From NCBI GenBank assembly GCA_013372975.1, contig JABXIS010000023.1:1-64000 (forward strand): DNA of 64,000 bases, read 5' to 3'. Each line of letters begins with the position of its first letter. Position 1 is the stretch's first letter. Both the position numbers and the translations under genes were made by a program. The DNA is from Alphaproteobacteria bacterium (GTDB taxonomy: Bacteria; Pseudomonadota; Alphaproteobacteria; Sphingomonadales; Kordiimonadaceae). The notes under the pieces are model-generated. The model was not told where the DNA came from. It worked only from the letters and a program-made list of their open reading frames with translations, and made no database searches. Below, piece after piece: positions 35,293-44,144 of this stretch.

Positions 35293-36283
35293 CTTCTTCA
35301 TACCCAGGCACCATGCGGTCGATGGTTGCACGAACATCCTGAAGAGCATCATTCTCAAGGCACTTTTTCATCAAACGCAACACGCGCGGCATATGCTTCA
35401 GATAGATGGGTTTTGCATCCCGTTTGCTCAGGCGAATGAAAATTCCCGCCACTTTGGCATGCCTCTGCGCGCCCAACAGGGCCATATCCAGCCGAAGCTT
35501 TTCCTGATCCTGAAGGGAAAGCCCCTCCGAATAACGGGTGACACAGGCCTCATAGACGTGAGGCGAAACGTCACGGCGGGCATCTTCAACCAGTGAGACA
35601 AGATCATAGGCCCGCGATCCAATCAGGGCATCCTGATAATCGAGGAGACCACAGGACTCAACGCCCCCCAAACTGCCTGTTATCATCAAATTGTCCACGT
35701 GATAGTCACGCAGCACCAAAGCATCTCGCGTAAGGGAAATTCTCTCCAGTGCTTTTTCCCACGCGTCCATATAGGCTTGCTTTTCCGTTGGCGTAACATT
35801 GCTGCCACGGCAGGCGGGTACAAACCAATCCACAAACAGCTCAACTTCACGCAACAAGGCCACCATGTCATAAGGCGGCAGGTCTAGGTCAAGCGCCCGG
35901 TCGTGGGTATGCAGTTTCTTGAGCACGTCCACGGCCAGAAGATAGAGCGACAGTTCGTCATGCCCTGCATTCAAAAGCCGGGTGAAGGTGTCGTCGCCCA
36001 TATCTTCAATCATGGCAAAACCATTTGGTTCATCCACACCGAATGTATCAGCGACCCGAAGCCCAAGGCTCCGCAAATGCGATGTCACATCAAGGTAGGC
36101 ACGCAAATTTTCGTGGCTCGGCGGCGCATCCATCAGCATGCGTTTCTCTTCGCCTCGCTCAAGACGGGCATAACTTCGGAACGAGGCATCTGGCGTCAAC
36201 GGGAACACATTTGCGTCTCCCCAGCCCTCACCCGCCAGATAGCTGGTGCGCTCAATCGCCCTTTCCTTGGATATTCCGGTCAT
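35282..36283 (-). CDS. amgK: AmgK-like N-acetylmuramate/N-acetylglucosamine kinase (APH fold)
   Basis: This kinase of about 333 residues resembles AmgK of the cell-wall recycling pathway: DASFRSYARL near residue 33, MLMDAPP, IEDMGDDTFTRLL, the catalytic HxDxxxxN loop as LRDYHVDNLM, and the metal-binding DYQDA. AmgK phosphorylates the anomeric hydroxyl of MurNAc/GlcNAc before MurU makes UDP-MurNAc. No murU or tsaE gene, its usual companions, lies beside it. ATG 36283 has a GGGAGGA ribosome binding site and is the family start; an open frame continues to 36349. Confidence 0.8.
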   Translation of the reverse strand: MTGISKERAIERTSYLAGEGWGDANVFPLTPDASFRSYARLERGEEKRMLMDAPPSHENLRAYLDVTSHLRSLGLRVADTFGVDEPNGFAMIEDMGDDTFTRLLNAGHDELSLYLLAVDVLKKLHTHDRALDLDLPPYDMVALLREVELFVDWFVPACRGSNVTPTEKQAYMDAWEKALERISLTRDALVLRDYHVDNLMITGSLGGVESCGLLDYQDALIGSRAYDLVSLVEDARRDVSPHVYEACVTRYSEGLSLQDQEKLRLDMALLGAQRHAKVAGIFIRLSKRDAKPIYLKHMPRVLRLMKKCLENDALQDVRATIDRMVPGYEEAIF

Positions 36284-36380
36284 ATGTCCTCCCAAACACG
36301 AAACATGAGGCTGATCATATTCAGATTTCAGCACAGGTAAAGAAAGCAATGGCGGAGGAAACCCTCCGCCACCACAAAGC

Positions 36381-36821
36381 CTATGACGGGAATGAAAGCC
36401 GCGTCATCATTTGGCCTGTTGCTTCGTGAAAATATTCGTGACGATGGCGGAAGCCATATTGGTCGTAGAAGCGACGGCCCACCGCATTGTTTGAAAAGAC
36501 ATCCACAAACACCGCCGGGTACAGTGAGATAACCTTGTCCATTAGGGCTCTGCCATGCCCCTTCCCATGGGTATGGGGTGCAAGGAAGATAGCCCCTACT
36601 TCGATAGTTCCATCCTCGTGATGTATCAGGCTTGTGAAGCCTTTAACTTGCCTTTCAAGTTCTAATACCCAGGTTTCAGTGTTGGGTAGATACAGGTTAC
36701 GGATATTTTCTTTTTCCTGAGCGAGAAATTCCTCACTGAGAAACGATGTTGCCAGTTTGCTGGCTTTATACCAGACAGCGATTACTGCGTCGGCATCTTC
36801 AGGTTTATATTTTCGGATCAA
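36381..36821 (-). CDS. GNAT-family acetyltransferase (YjaB-like)
   Basis: This 146-residue GCN5-related N-acetyltransferase has an N-terminal MIRKYKPEDADAVIAVWYKAS, the acetyl-CoA loop HTHGKGHGRALMD (R/Q-x2-G-x-G/A type) and a C-terminal FYDQYGFRHRHE. Overall pattern and length recall YjaB-type enzymes; the acceptor substrate is unknown. The start is TTG at 36821 with AGGA eight bases before it. That ribosome binding site is buried in the closing stem of a large structured leader (36822-36962), so translation may be RNA-controlled. Confidence 0.85.
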   Translation of the reverse strand: MIRKYKPEDADAVIAVWYKASKLATSFLSEEFLAQEKENIRNLYLPNTETWVLELERQVKGFTSLIHHEDGTIEVGAIFLAPHTHGKGHGRALMDKVISLYPAVFVDVFSNNAVGRRFYDQYGFRHRHEYFHEATGQMMTRLSFPS

Positions 36822-36962
36822 TTTTCGTGTCCTGATAGCCGGGCTGGACGCCCGGATTTAATAATAATGCGAGACACAGAAAACCCCGCGCGAAAGGCCG
36901 CGCGTTATTGGTTTCGAATCTGTGGTGGGTGTCAGCTTCCCGACACCGGCATTATCAGGACA
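36822..36962 (-). ncRNA. candidate structured cis-regulatory leader RNA of the GNAT gene
   Basis: On the minus strand a 10-bp closing stem (TGTCCTGATA at 36962-36953 with TATCAGGACA at 36837-36828) encloses three hairpins. They are GGTGTC/GACACC; a long arm CACAGA/TCTGTG continuing through AAACC/GGTTT to CGCGCG/CGCGCG; and CCGGGC/GCCCGG. The 3' strand of the closing stem carries AGGA, the Shine-Dalgarno of the GNAT gene (TTG start 36821). The fold is a four-way junction of riboswitch size. It matches no class I recognise. A short inverted-repeat element (10-bp termini) is the alternative. Confidence 0.55.
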
Positions 36963-37015
36963 TAAAATCTCATATTGATTTGATGTTCTACTTATAGTGA
37001 TCTTCAAAAGCCGTT

Positions 37016-37411
37016 TCAATGATTGTCAATGGCATTTCTGACCCTGCGGTAGTCCAGCCCAATCGCCACGGCAAGGAGAACAACAGCTACCGCATCAATG
37101 GTTGCCACGCCAGCCAATCGGCCTGATACCCCGGGGACAATAAGATACAGAACATCAAACCCCACCATGCTGGCCATGCCCGCTATTGCAGCCATTGGCC
37201 TGAAAGCTGGGTGAAATGCCGCGACCAGCAGGAAGGCACCGACAATACCCAGCAACAGGGCGCGATGTTGCATCAGAAGCAAAAGGTCAGCAGAAGAGAA
37301 GGAGGCGCCATAAAGCGCCTCCAGTTTTGCTCGTCCGGTCACACCAAGAATGGGAATGAAGTTGATGAGCCCCACAAGCAGATACAAAAAGATTATTGCT
37401 TTCGCCCGCAT
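37016..37411 (-). CDS. four-helix small membrane protein, unknown function
   Basis: This 131-residue inner-membrane protein has four predicted helices, the first beginning AIIFLYLLVGLINFIPILGV, followed by LEALYG and a helix-leading MQHRALLLGIVGAFLL. The HRA(L/V)L-hG-hhG-hhL pattern occurs in a widespread family of small membrane proteins, some carrying the misleading name phosphopantetheine adenylyltransferase; no such enzyme motif is present. It starts 3 bp after the DUF4345 gene and is probably co-transcribed with it. Confidence 0.75.
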   Translation of the reverse strand: MRAKAIIFLYLLVGLINFIPILGVTGRAKLEALYGASFSSADLLLLMQHRALLLGIVGAFLLVAAFHPAFRPMAAIAGMASMVGFDVLYLIVPGVSGRLAGVATIDAVAVVLLAVAIGLDYRRVRNAIDNH

Positions 37412-37414
37412 GTT

Positions 37415-37792
37415 CTAAGCCCCCGCTGCCGGGCTAAAATCCATGACGCTATAGAGAAGGCCTGCGCCCAGGAGTTCCGTCGCCAGAAAGGCAAGGGGCA
37501 AGGCACCGGGGCGCTCGACCACAAGGCTGATAATCCGGCCCATAGCCATCCCAAGCAACAGCACCATTGCCGTCAGTAAAATGCCTTGATGCAGGGCACC
37601 CAGGAAAGGCGCTTCAACAAGCAGGACCGCGAGGGCAAGGCACATGCCGCCATAAACGGCACGCACTTCATTGCGGCTGTCCGGGGTTTCAAGGGAAACA
37701 CCGAAGTGGGCAAAGACCCGCCGAGGGGCGAACAGGCCATAGATGCCTATAGCGGCAAAAACCAGTGCAACAATGATAATCTGGGCCGACAT
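37415..37792 (-). CDS. DUF4345-like membrane protein
   Basis: This 125-residue protein has four predicted helices and the family motif RNEVRAVYGGMCLALAVLL in the second, preceded by a short GLFAPRRVFAHFGV segment. Function is unknown. A strong GGAGG ribosome binding site precedes ATG 37792. It is followed directly by the other four-helix membrane protein gene, so both may act in one membrane complex; this is inference. Confidence 0.75.
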   Translation of the reverse strand: MSAQIIIVALVFAAIGIYGLFAPRRVFAHFGVSLETPDSRNEVRAVYGGMCLALAVLLVEAPFLGALHQGILLTAMVLLLGMAMGRIISLVVERPGALPLAFLATELLGAGLLYSVMDFSPAAGA

Positions 37793-37912
37793 GATATCCT
37801 CCGGGTTGGATTAGCGTTCATGTCGAACAGCCTGCAAAAACAGGCCTGCCTGCGCAATTACGCGGCAGGTAATATTGGGTACTTTTCTGAAAATTTCGCA
37901 GTTTCGCCAGTG

Positions 37913-38668
37913 TCAGGCAACAGCTTCGCGCAGCAAGCTCTCAATAAAGGCGGCAGCTGCGGCATTGGCTGGAAAGAAAGTCTCCACCCTTATTTCGCCG
38001 ATCTGGGCATCCCGCGCGGTGCCTACTGTCACCAATGTGGTCTCAAAAGCTACTTCCACGTCACCGCGCCGCAAAACCAAAGGCAGGTGTGCGGTGGGGC
38101 CGTCCTCGTCCCTGTCCAGCACCCGCGTCGGAAGCGGCGTTCCCGACGCATCAAACTTCAGTTGCGACTGCATATAGGCCATGATTTCGTCCATATTGAC
38201 GATTGCATCCTTCAGGAAACGGTCTTCCATGATCATCTGGATTGTGGACAGGCCTTTCATAGAAACTAAATCCGGGCCTGGCGAAAAGTAATTTACCAAG
38301 CGCCGGGCGGCATCATTTGCGCCCATCAGCGTCCAGTCTTCCCGCAGGATCACGGCAGGCGTTGGCATTTGCCATCCCAGCATGCGCTCTGCCGCGTCCA
38401 GCATCTTCTTGGCGGCCGGGTTGGTTTCCGCATCTCTTTTAACGGGCGCAAAACCCGCGGCAATAAGAAGCGCATTGTGATCCAGCTGCCCAAGCGACAG
38501 GGTTTCCGCAATCAGATCCAGGAGCTCGCGGCTGGGGCCGGTACGCCCCGTTTCCACAAAGCTCAGGTGCCGCTGAGAAATATCTGCCTCACAGGCAAGG
38601 TCTAACTGGCTCATGCCCGCTGCGGTGCGGTAGTCCTTGATCAATGATCCTGCTGTCGGCTTGTCCAT
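37913..38668 (-). CDS. Xre-family regulator with MmyB-like ligand domain
   Basis: This regulator of about 251 residues has an N-terminal HTH_3 domain (residues about 8-65: AAGMSQLDLACEADISQRHLS then TGRTGPSRELLD) and a C-terminal domain of about 160 residues of the MmyB-like type. Members of this kind can bind lipid or aromatic ligands and often control neighbouring transporters or dehydrogenases. ATG 38668 has GGAGAG upstream; the open frame to 38698 is unsupported. The MFS carrier gene lies directly upstream on the same strand and is a likely target or partner. Confidence 0.88.
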   Translation of the reverse strand: MDKPTAGSLIKDYRTAAGMSQLDLACEADISQRHLSFVETGRTGPSRELLDLIAETLSLGQLDHNALLIAAGFAPVKRDAETNPAAKKMLDAAERMLGWQMPTPAVILREDWTLMGANDAARRLVNYFSPGPDLVSMKGLSTIQMIMEDRFLKDAIVNMDEIMAYMQSQLKFDASGTPLPTRVLDRDEDGPTAHLPLVLRRGDVEVAFETTLVTVGTARDAQIGEIRVETFFPANAAAAAFIESLLREAVA

Positions 38669-38716
38669 ATCGCTCTCCTCGCCCCTGTATTTAAGCACAG
38701 CTTATGGAATGCGTCA

Positions 38717-39925
38717 TCATTCCGCTGGCATAGGCGCAGGCACCTTGCCCCAATTCACTTCATTACCAGGCTCTGGTTGGTCAGGCACATTGAAGGATAG
38801 TATGAGCGAAACAGCAGCCATCAGGGCGCCTGCGATGAAAACGAGCGATGGGGATATCGGCCACAGGACCGCACCGAACACTGCGGGGATCACCACCGCC
38901 GCAATATGGTTGATCGAGAAACTGACACTTGATGTAGCCGCAATATCTTTCGCGTCCGCGATTTTCTGCAGGTAGGTTTTCTGCGCGATCGCAAAGGAGA
39001 AAAACAGGTGATCAAGCACATAGAGAACCGCCGCGACTTCCGCCGTCGTCGTTAACGCATAGCCCATAAACACCACGATCAGTCCAATATATTCAACGAT
39101 CAGGGCACGCTTCTCACCAAACCTGCTGATCAGGCTACCCAGCTTTGGTGCAAACCAGGTGGTAACAATGTGGTTCAGAAGGTAAAGGGCCGTCACCTCC
39201 TCGGCAGCATAATCGAACTTCGTAACCAGCAGAAAACCGGCGAAAACCACAAAGATTTGACGGCGCGCCCCGCCCATGAAAGTGAGCGCATAGTAAAGCC
39301 AGTAGCGCTTCCTAAGAACCATATGTTTATGCTGGACTTCGTGGCCATCGATACGCGGGAACGCCGCCCAGATGAACAGCGCCATTGCCATGGTCACACC
39401 GCCACCAAGGGCATATAGCCATTTGAACTCTACCCCAAAAAATTCAAGCATAAGCCAGATCAGGCTGTATGCCAGAATAGCACCAACTGATTTGGCAGAC
39501 ATCTGTCGCCCCATCGCCTTCGGGGCTACGTCCTTTGGTAGCCACTGCAGAGACAAAGACATCTGCATGGTCTCAAGATAATGAAACCCCACAGACATCA
39601 AAACGGTGGTGAAATAGAGCCCGTACTCCGTTGGGAAAAAGCCGGTGATAGAAACACCAAGCCCGAGAACCGCGAGCGACAAGACAGCAAAAACCTGTTC
39701 CCGCAGCACCAGCAAGATGAAGACCGCAGTGAAAGCAAGGAACCCCGGGATTTCCCTCAAGCTTTGCAAGATGCCGATTTCACGGCCGGTAAATTGCGCC
39801 GCTTCAACAGTGAAGTTGTTCAGGAGGGCCATCCAGATGGAAAAACTGAACGGGGCAGCCGCCGCAATCAGGATCAGGCAAAATTCAGGTGTACGCCAAG
39901 TGGTTTTATCTGCTGTCGGTATCAT
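38717..39925 (-). CDS. MFS transporter
   Basis: This protein of about 402 residues has 10-12 membrane helices in two halves joined by a polar loop (FPRIDGHEVQHKHMVLRKRY). The loop-2/3-like segment SLREIPGFLAF and the later LGSLISRFGEKRAL fit the major facilitator fold. The substrate is unknown. ATG 39925 is preferred because upstream codons add a Cys/Lys-rich stretch unlike transporters. An Xre/MmyB-like regulator gene follows 48 bp downstream. Confidence 0.82.
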   Translation of the reverse strand: MIPTADKTTWRTPEFCLILIAAAAPFSFSIWMALLNNFTVEAAQFTGREIGILQSLREIPGFLAFTAVFILLVLREQVFAVLSLAVLGLGVSITGFFPTEYGLYFTTVLMSVGFHYLETMQMSLSLQWLPKDVAPKAMGRQMSAKSVGAILAYSLIWLMLEFFGVEFKWLYALGGGVTMAMALFIWAAFPRIDGHEVQHKHMVLRKRYWLYYALTFMGGARRQIFVVFAGFLLVTKFDYAAEEVTALYLLNHIVTTWFAPKLGSLISRFGEKRALIVEYIGLIVVFMGYALTTTAEVAAVLYVLDHLFFSFAIAQKTYLQKIADAKDIAATSSVSFSINHIAAVVIPAVFGAVLWPISPSLVFIAGALMAAVSLILSFNVPDQPEPGNEVNWGKVPAPMPAE

Positions 39926-40078
39926 ATGGTTCTTTCGGCAAGAGGCTTTCGCCCAGAAATACAGGATTTCGGGCACAATATCTATTTTTGAAAGATTTTT
40001 CTATATTTATTATTGCATGACAGCAATGCGCCAGGCGGGCAGCAGGCGAGAGGCTTCCACCTCTCGCCCGGAGGTCAA

Positions 40079-40837
40079 TTACCCAAAATTGGGTTCACGT
40101 TTTTGCATAAAAGCCATCACAGCTTCCGCAAGTTCTGGCGATACCAGTTGCTCGCCAAAATATTTGCCTTCAAGCGCCATCCGGTCACCGACCGCAGCGA
40201 TATCCCCGCGCATCAATTCCTTGGTGCGGCGAACGGATTGTGGGGCTTTCTTCGCCAATGCCAGCGCAGCTTTCTCAGCGGCAGGCAACAGGTCATCTGC
40301 TTTGAAGACACGGGAAACAAGCCCCATCTCAAGCGCCTCAGCTGCACCAACCTTGCGGCCAAGCATCACAATTTCCGCCGCGCGCGCATGACCAACACGG
40401 GCAGGCAGCAAGAGCGACGAGCCAGCTTCAGGCACGAGCGCCAAGTCAACAAATGGCGCTGTCAGCACTGCATTTTCAGAGGCATAAATAATATCGGCAT
40501 GCAACAACATCGTCAGCCCTACGCCCACGCCTACGCCGTTCACTGCCATAACGATTGGCTTCTTGGCCGTCAGCAGGCAGTTGAGGAACTGCGCTACCGG
40601 GGAATCTGCTGCAAGGGGCGGATTATCGCGAAAGTCGATCAGGTCATTGCCTGCAGTGAATGCTTCGCCAGCCCCTGTAAACAATAGCGCCCGCACACCA
40701 TCATCCTCTTCCGCCGCCTTCATCGCTTCTACCACTTTGGCATACATGGCGTGGGTCAGCGCATTCTTCTTATCTGCCCTGTTGAAGGTAATCTTCAACA
40801 CGCGGTCCTTGATCTCTGTAATGATATGGTCTGTCAT
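40079..40837 (-). CDS. crotonase-family enoyl-CoA hydratase/isomerase
   Basis: This 252-residue crotonase has the N-terminal ITFNRADKKNALTHAMY, the oxyanion-hole segment AFTAGNDLIDF, and AVNGVGVGVGLTMLLHADIIYA. In the active-site region the PEAGSS Glu, equivalent to the second catalytic Glu of mitochondrial crotonase, is kept, while the first (PE in hydratases) reads FVDLALVP. That pattern is more like delta3,delta2-enoyl-CoA isomerases than true hydratases. It probably acts in beta-oxidation. The upstream MarR gene on the same strand likely regulates it. Confidence 0.88.
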   Translation of the reverse strand: MTDHIITEIKDRVLKITFNRADKKNALTHAMYAKVVEAMKAAEEDDGVRALLFTGAGEAFTAGNDLIDFRDNPPLAADSPVAQFLNCLLTAKKPIVMAVNGVGVGVGLTMLLHADIIYASENAVLTAPFVDLALVPEAGSSLLLPARVGHARAAEIVMLGRKVGAAEALEMGLVSRVFKADDLLPAAEKAALALAKKAPQSVRRTKELMRGDIAAVGDRMALEGKYFGEQLVSPELAEAVMAFMQKREPNFG

Positions 40838-40869
40838 CGTCCTCTCCTCATCCTCTTCTCATTGCGCGG

Positions 40870-41322
40870 CTATAGGTCCAGCGCGCTTCGCCCTGTGTCA
40901 TACGCATTTGATTTCTCGATCACGCCCTCGAGGAACCGGGCGATTGTTTGCCGTTCCTCTGGCGTGAAACCCTCCAAAAGGTGATCATTGGTTGCCCTGA
41001 TCAGGGCATGACTTTGTTCGGCGATCTCCCGCCCCCGCGGTTTGAGTTCCAGTTCAAAAGAGCGACCATCGTTGGCGCTTGGACGCCGAGCAATCAGCTC
41101 GCGCTTTTCCATCCTGTCCACCAGCCCTGACGTGGCCGCATTCTTGAGCCCCAGGGCCGCAGCCACGGAGCTCATGCTCGCCCCCTCGTTCTTCTCAAGA
41201 TACAAGAGCAGAGCATTCTGCGACGCTGTTATATCGTGACGAACTGCAAGCAAACGGTCCGCAGCCCGGAACAGCGCCCGATGCGCCATATGAAGCAAAT
41301 GGAAGATTTTTGGCTGAGTCAT
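40870..41322 (-). CDS. MarR-family transcriptional regulator
   Basis: This 150-residue winged-helix regulator has the DNA-recognition helix region MSSVAAALGLKNAATSGLVD, the wing KRELIARRPSANDGRSFELE, and the flanking dimerisation helices of MarR proteins. It lies 32 bp upstream of the crotonase gene on the same strand. Two copies of a 12-bp dyad precede its start, implying autorepression. An acyl-CoA or phenolic acyl ligand would fit the neighbour, but this is inference. Confidence 0.9.
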   Translation of the reverse strand: MTQPKIFHLLHMAHRALFRAADRLLAVRHDITASQNALLLYLEKNEGASMSSVAAALGLKNAATSGLVDRMEKRELIARRPSANDGRSFELELKPRGREIAEQSHALIRATNDHLLEGFTPEERQTIARFLEGVIEKSNAYDTGRSALDL

Positions 41323-41338
41323 GGTCCCTCAAAACTAT

Positions 41339-41370
41339 TTCGTATCCGAATTATTTAGTTCGTATGCGAA
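41339..41370. promoter_or_regulatory. twin MarR-type operators
   Basis: TTCGTATCCGAA (41339-41350) and TTCGTATGCGAA (41359-41370) are near-identical 12-bp dyads (TTCG-N4-CGAA) 20 bp apart centre to centre, two helical turns, immediately upstream of the marR start. Confidence 0.75.
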
Positions 41371-41411
41371 ATATATGGCAGACGCAAGGTATTTCTGATG
41401 GTGGCAGAAAG

Positions 41412-42035
41412 TTAGCTGCGGAAAAGAGCTGTCAGGTGGGCCGCCAATGTTGCTTCAAAGTCGTGGCACATGCCCTGCAGTTCCGGTTCGGTTTCCAGAA
41501 CTTCACGCATAGCGCCAACTGGATGGGTCATGTGCCAAACACCGATCAGCGCTTGCTGGGACTGCATCAGCACTCCTTCTCGATCCCCGTCGAACTGAGG
41601 TCCTAACCACCCCTGCATGACTTCCCCCAAATGAGTTGCGGCGGCTTTCACATTAAGCTTAAAGGCCAATGCCTCGGCATAGGTCAGGTCTTTCTCAAGC
41701 ACCGTATGCAAGATCGCACAAAGGCGGCAGTAAAGTGGGTTGGACGCCAATATACCGGCAACAGCCTCTCCAACCTTTTCAGGCTTTGGCGCTTTCAGGA
41801 AAGCCTGCATAAGATTTCCGATCTCGCGCTCAAACAGCGCAAGAAACAAAACCTCCTTGCCACGAAAATACCGGTAAAGTGCAGGTTTTGTTATGCCGAT
41901 AGCCTTGGCAACATCGGCCATATTTACGGCTTCATAGCTGCGCGCCATAAACATCTCCGCCGCCGTATCCAGCATTTGTTGGCGGCGGTAGGCTTTTTGT
42001 TCGGGGCTAATCGCGCGTTTTTTGATTTCAACCAT
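41412..42035 (-). CDS. TetR-family transcriptional regulator
   Basis: This regulator of about 207 residues has a TetR N-terminal domain (residues about 12-60) with NMADVAKAIGITKPALYRYFRGKE and a helical C-terminus with several Cys/His near LYCRLCAILH. ATG 42035 has AAGGTG eight bases upstream and is preferred over the ATG at 42050. It is transcribed divergently from the DUF4139 gene, which could be its target. The ligand is unknown. Confidence 0.88.
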   Translation of the reverse strand: MVEIKKRAISPEQKAYRRQQMLDTAAEMFMARSYEAVNMADVAKAIGITKPALYRYFRGKEVLFLALFEREIGNLMQAFLKAPKPEKVGEAVAGILASNPLYCRLCAILHTVLEKDLTYAEALAFKLNVKAAATHLGEVMQGWLGPQFDGDREGVLMQSQQALIGVWHMTHPVGAMREVLETEPELQGMCHDFEATLAAHLTALFRS

Positions 42036-42187
42036 CTCAACACCTTGCATCTACACTGTTAGATAGCATGCATGGCTGGCGATGGGAACGAATTAGGCTG
42101 TCACAATCCTGCCGCGATATTGCGCCACCCTTCAAAAGCTGCCTTAATAACCATCGCAAACAATTGCGCATCAGGATGGGGGATATC

Positions 42188-43792
42188 ATGAAATATAGAA
42201 ATATTGCTCTTCTACTTGCTGGCGTCTCAGGCCTTTCCATCGCTTCAGCTGCGGAGGAATTTACAGCTATTCCTGCCATCACAGACGTAGCCGTTTATCG
42301 CGATGGGGGCGCGACTGTCACCCGGCGCGGTACCTTGAAGGTGCCTGCAGGCAGGCATACTCTTATCCTCGATCAGCTAACGGAATCGTTGGATGAAGAA
42401 ATGCTGTCTCTCAGTTTCGAGGACGGCGAAGTCCGTGTCTACAGCCAGGAGATATCACCATCCTATTCCACAACACCTGCCTCTGAGAGGCAGGCGGCGA
42501 TTGAAGCGCAAATAGCTATTCTTCGTGCCCAGGACAAAGACCTGCAGGCGCAGGAACGAGGCCACCAGATGCAACTGGATTTTATCCGGTCACTGAGTCA
42601 GAAGCAAAATACCGAAACCTCTCTCAGCTTTACAGATTGGCAAAATGCTTTGGCCTTCGTAGGCCAACAATCTGTTGATCTTCTGCGTAAAATCGAGGCG
42701 CTCACCCTGAAACGCACAGAGATCGGGCAGGAAATTCGGAAACTTGAGCGAGAGCTTCGAGACACTGGCCCGGACAGAGAAGATTTCACCAGCGCACGTT
42801 TTGAATTGATGGTACCAACAGAGCGCGAGGTTACATACAGCTTGAGCTATTTTGTCGATGATGCTGGTTGGTCACTGGCGACAGAGGGCGCACTGAATAC
42901 CACCGAGAAAAACCTGACAATCCGAGCGGCGGCAATCGTTGAGCAAACCACGGGAGAGGACTGGTACAATGTTCGCCTTTCCCTTTCCAACAATGCGCCG
43001 ACAGACGAGTTAGGCAACATTGATCAAAATCCGCACATCCTAACACTTGTAGAACCAAACCGGATGGAAAGAAAAGCTTACTCAATGGCACCGGGGCCGG
43101 AAATGGATGTCGCCATGGACGCGGAAGAAATTGTCGTGACTGGATCCCGCGTTACTGCCAATTCCTCGGCGTTCGATCGCATGTATCATATTGCAGGCAC
43201 AGTATCGCTTTCCTCTTCGGGAGAAAGCGAAATCATTGACCTCAATGAAACGACATCAAAGGCAGCGCTGGTCGTCCGGGCAATTCCTGAGCGGGATACC
43301 ACAGCCTACCTTTTCTCGGATACCAAACTGGATAACTTCCCGACACTCAGGAACATTAGCCCTACACTCCGGCGCGATGGCCATTTTGTCGGCACCGGTG
43401 ATTGGCCGGATCTTGTCCAGGGCGCAGACCTAAAGCTGCCCTATGGTCCCGACTATGCGGTCACAGTTGATTATATCGAAGAGGCGCCAGAAGACGGCGA
43501 CAGTGGTTTTTTCGGCAAAAACAACGCGCAGGAAAAGCGAGCACTAATCAAAATAACAAATAGCCACACAGAACCTGCAACTGTTGAGATATTTGATCAG
43601 ATCCCCGTTTCAGGCCATGAAGACATCAAGGTCCGCACGCTATCTGATGCCACAACGCCTACGGAAACGGATATGGGCGGAAAACAGGGCCTGATGATGT
43701 GGCGAAAAACGCTAAAGGCGGGCGAGACGTGGACGATCCGGCATCAGTATCGGATCACCTACCCGTCTGACATGCAATTGATCAGCCGCTAA
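42188..43792 (+). CDS. secreted DUF4139/DUF4140 protein with an internal TonB-receptor-like motif
   Basis: This protein of about 534 residues has a signal peptide ([22 protein letters not shown]), an N-terminal DUF4140-like beta domain ([18 protein letters not shown]), a coiled coil (about 100-210) and a C-terminal DUF4139 domain. Near residue 311 it carries EEIVVTGSR, the sequence usually found at the start of TonB-dependent receptor plugs. The function of DUF4139 proteins is not established. ATG 42188 has GGGGGA four bases upstream; ATG 42176 is an alternative. Its stop overlaps the convergent cold-shock gene by 4 bp. Confidence 0.83.
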   Translation: MKYRNIALLLAGVSGLSIASAAEEFTAIPAITDVAVYRDGGATVTRRGTLKVPAGRHTLILDQLTESLDEEMLSLSFEDGEVRVYSQEISPSYSTTPASERQAAIEAQIAILRAQDKDLQAQERGHQMQLDFIRSLSQKQNTETSLSFTDWQNALAFVGQQSVDLLRKIEALTLKRTEIGQEIRKLERELRDTGPDREDFTSARFELMVPTEREVTYSLSYFVDDAGWSLATEGALNTTEKNLTIRAAAIVEQTTGEDWYNVRLSLSNNAPTDELGNIDQNPHILTLVEPNRMERKAYSMAPGPEMDVAMDAEEIVVTGSRVTANSSAFDRMYHIAGTVSLSSSGESEIIDLNETTSKAALVVRAIPERDTTAYLFSDTKLDNFPTLRNISPTLRRDGHFVGTGDWPDLVQGADLKLPYGPDYAVTVDYIEEAPEDGDSGFFGKNNAQEKRALIKITNSHTEPATVEIFDQIPVSGHEDIKVRTLSDATTPTETDMGGKQGLMMWRKTLKAGETWTIRHQYRITYPSDMQLISR

Positions 43793-44004
43793 TTAGCGGA
43801 AACAACGGAAAGGGACCCTGCAGTCATTCGGCCATTGGGGCCTTCGACAAGTTCAAATCCGATCTGCTGGTCTTCCTGCAGGTCGGCAAGCCCGGCAGCC
43901 TTCACGGCAGAAATATGGACAAACACATCGTCGCCTCCCTCATCAGGGGCAATGAAACCAAATCCTTTGGCTTTGTTGAACCATTTCACTGTGCCTATAG
44001 CCAC
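43789..44004 (-). CDS. cold-shock domain protein (CspA family)
   Basis: This 71-residue single OB-fold RNA/DNA chaperone has the RNP-1-like KGFGFI and RNP-2-like DVFVHIS motifs that bind single-stranded nucleic acid. The start is GTG 44004 ([14 protein letters not shown]) with GAGAGGT in front; the open frame to 44079 adds 25 residues foreign to the family. It has a long upstream region, as usual for cold-shock mRNAs. A perfect FNR-type box lies about 140 bp upstream. Confidence 0.93.
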   Translation of the reverse strand: MAIGTVKWFNKAKGFGFIAPDEGGDDVFVHISAVKAAGLADLQEDQQIGFELVEGPNGRMTAGSLSVVSAN

Positions 44005-44144
44005 TTTACCTCTCGCTGCGCTTATCTGTTTGGCATTGCAGGCCAATTCACCACCCAACAGCCCTGCCGTCAACTCCATTTTGCATTACTGCTTCCGGTT
44101 TCAGCCGCCTGCCCCGCCACTTTTTTTCAGAAAAAATACATCGC

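Noticed and set aside
36905-36925. GGTTTCGAATCTG, resembling a tRNA T-arm
   Set aside because: No acceptor or anticodon stem can be built around it on either strand; it is part of the long arm of the structured leader.
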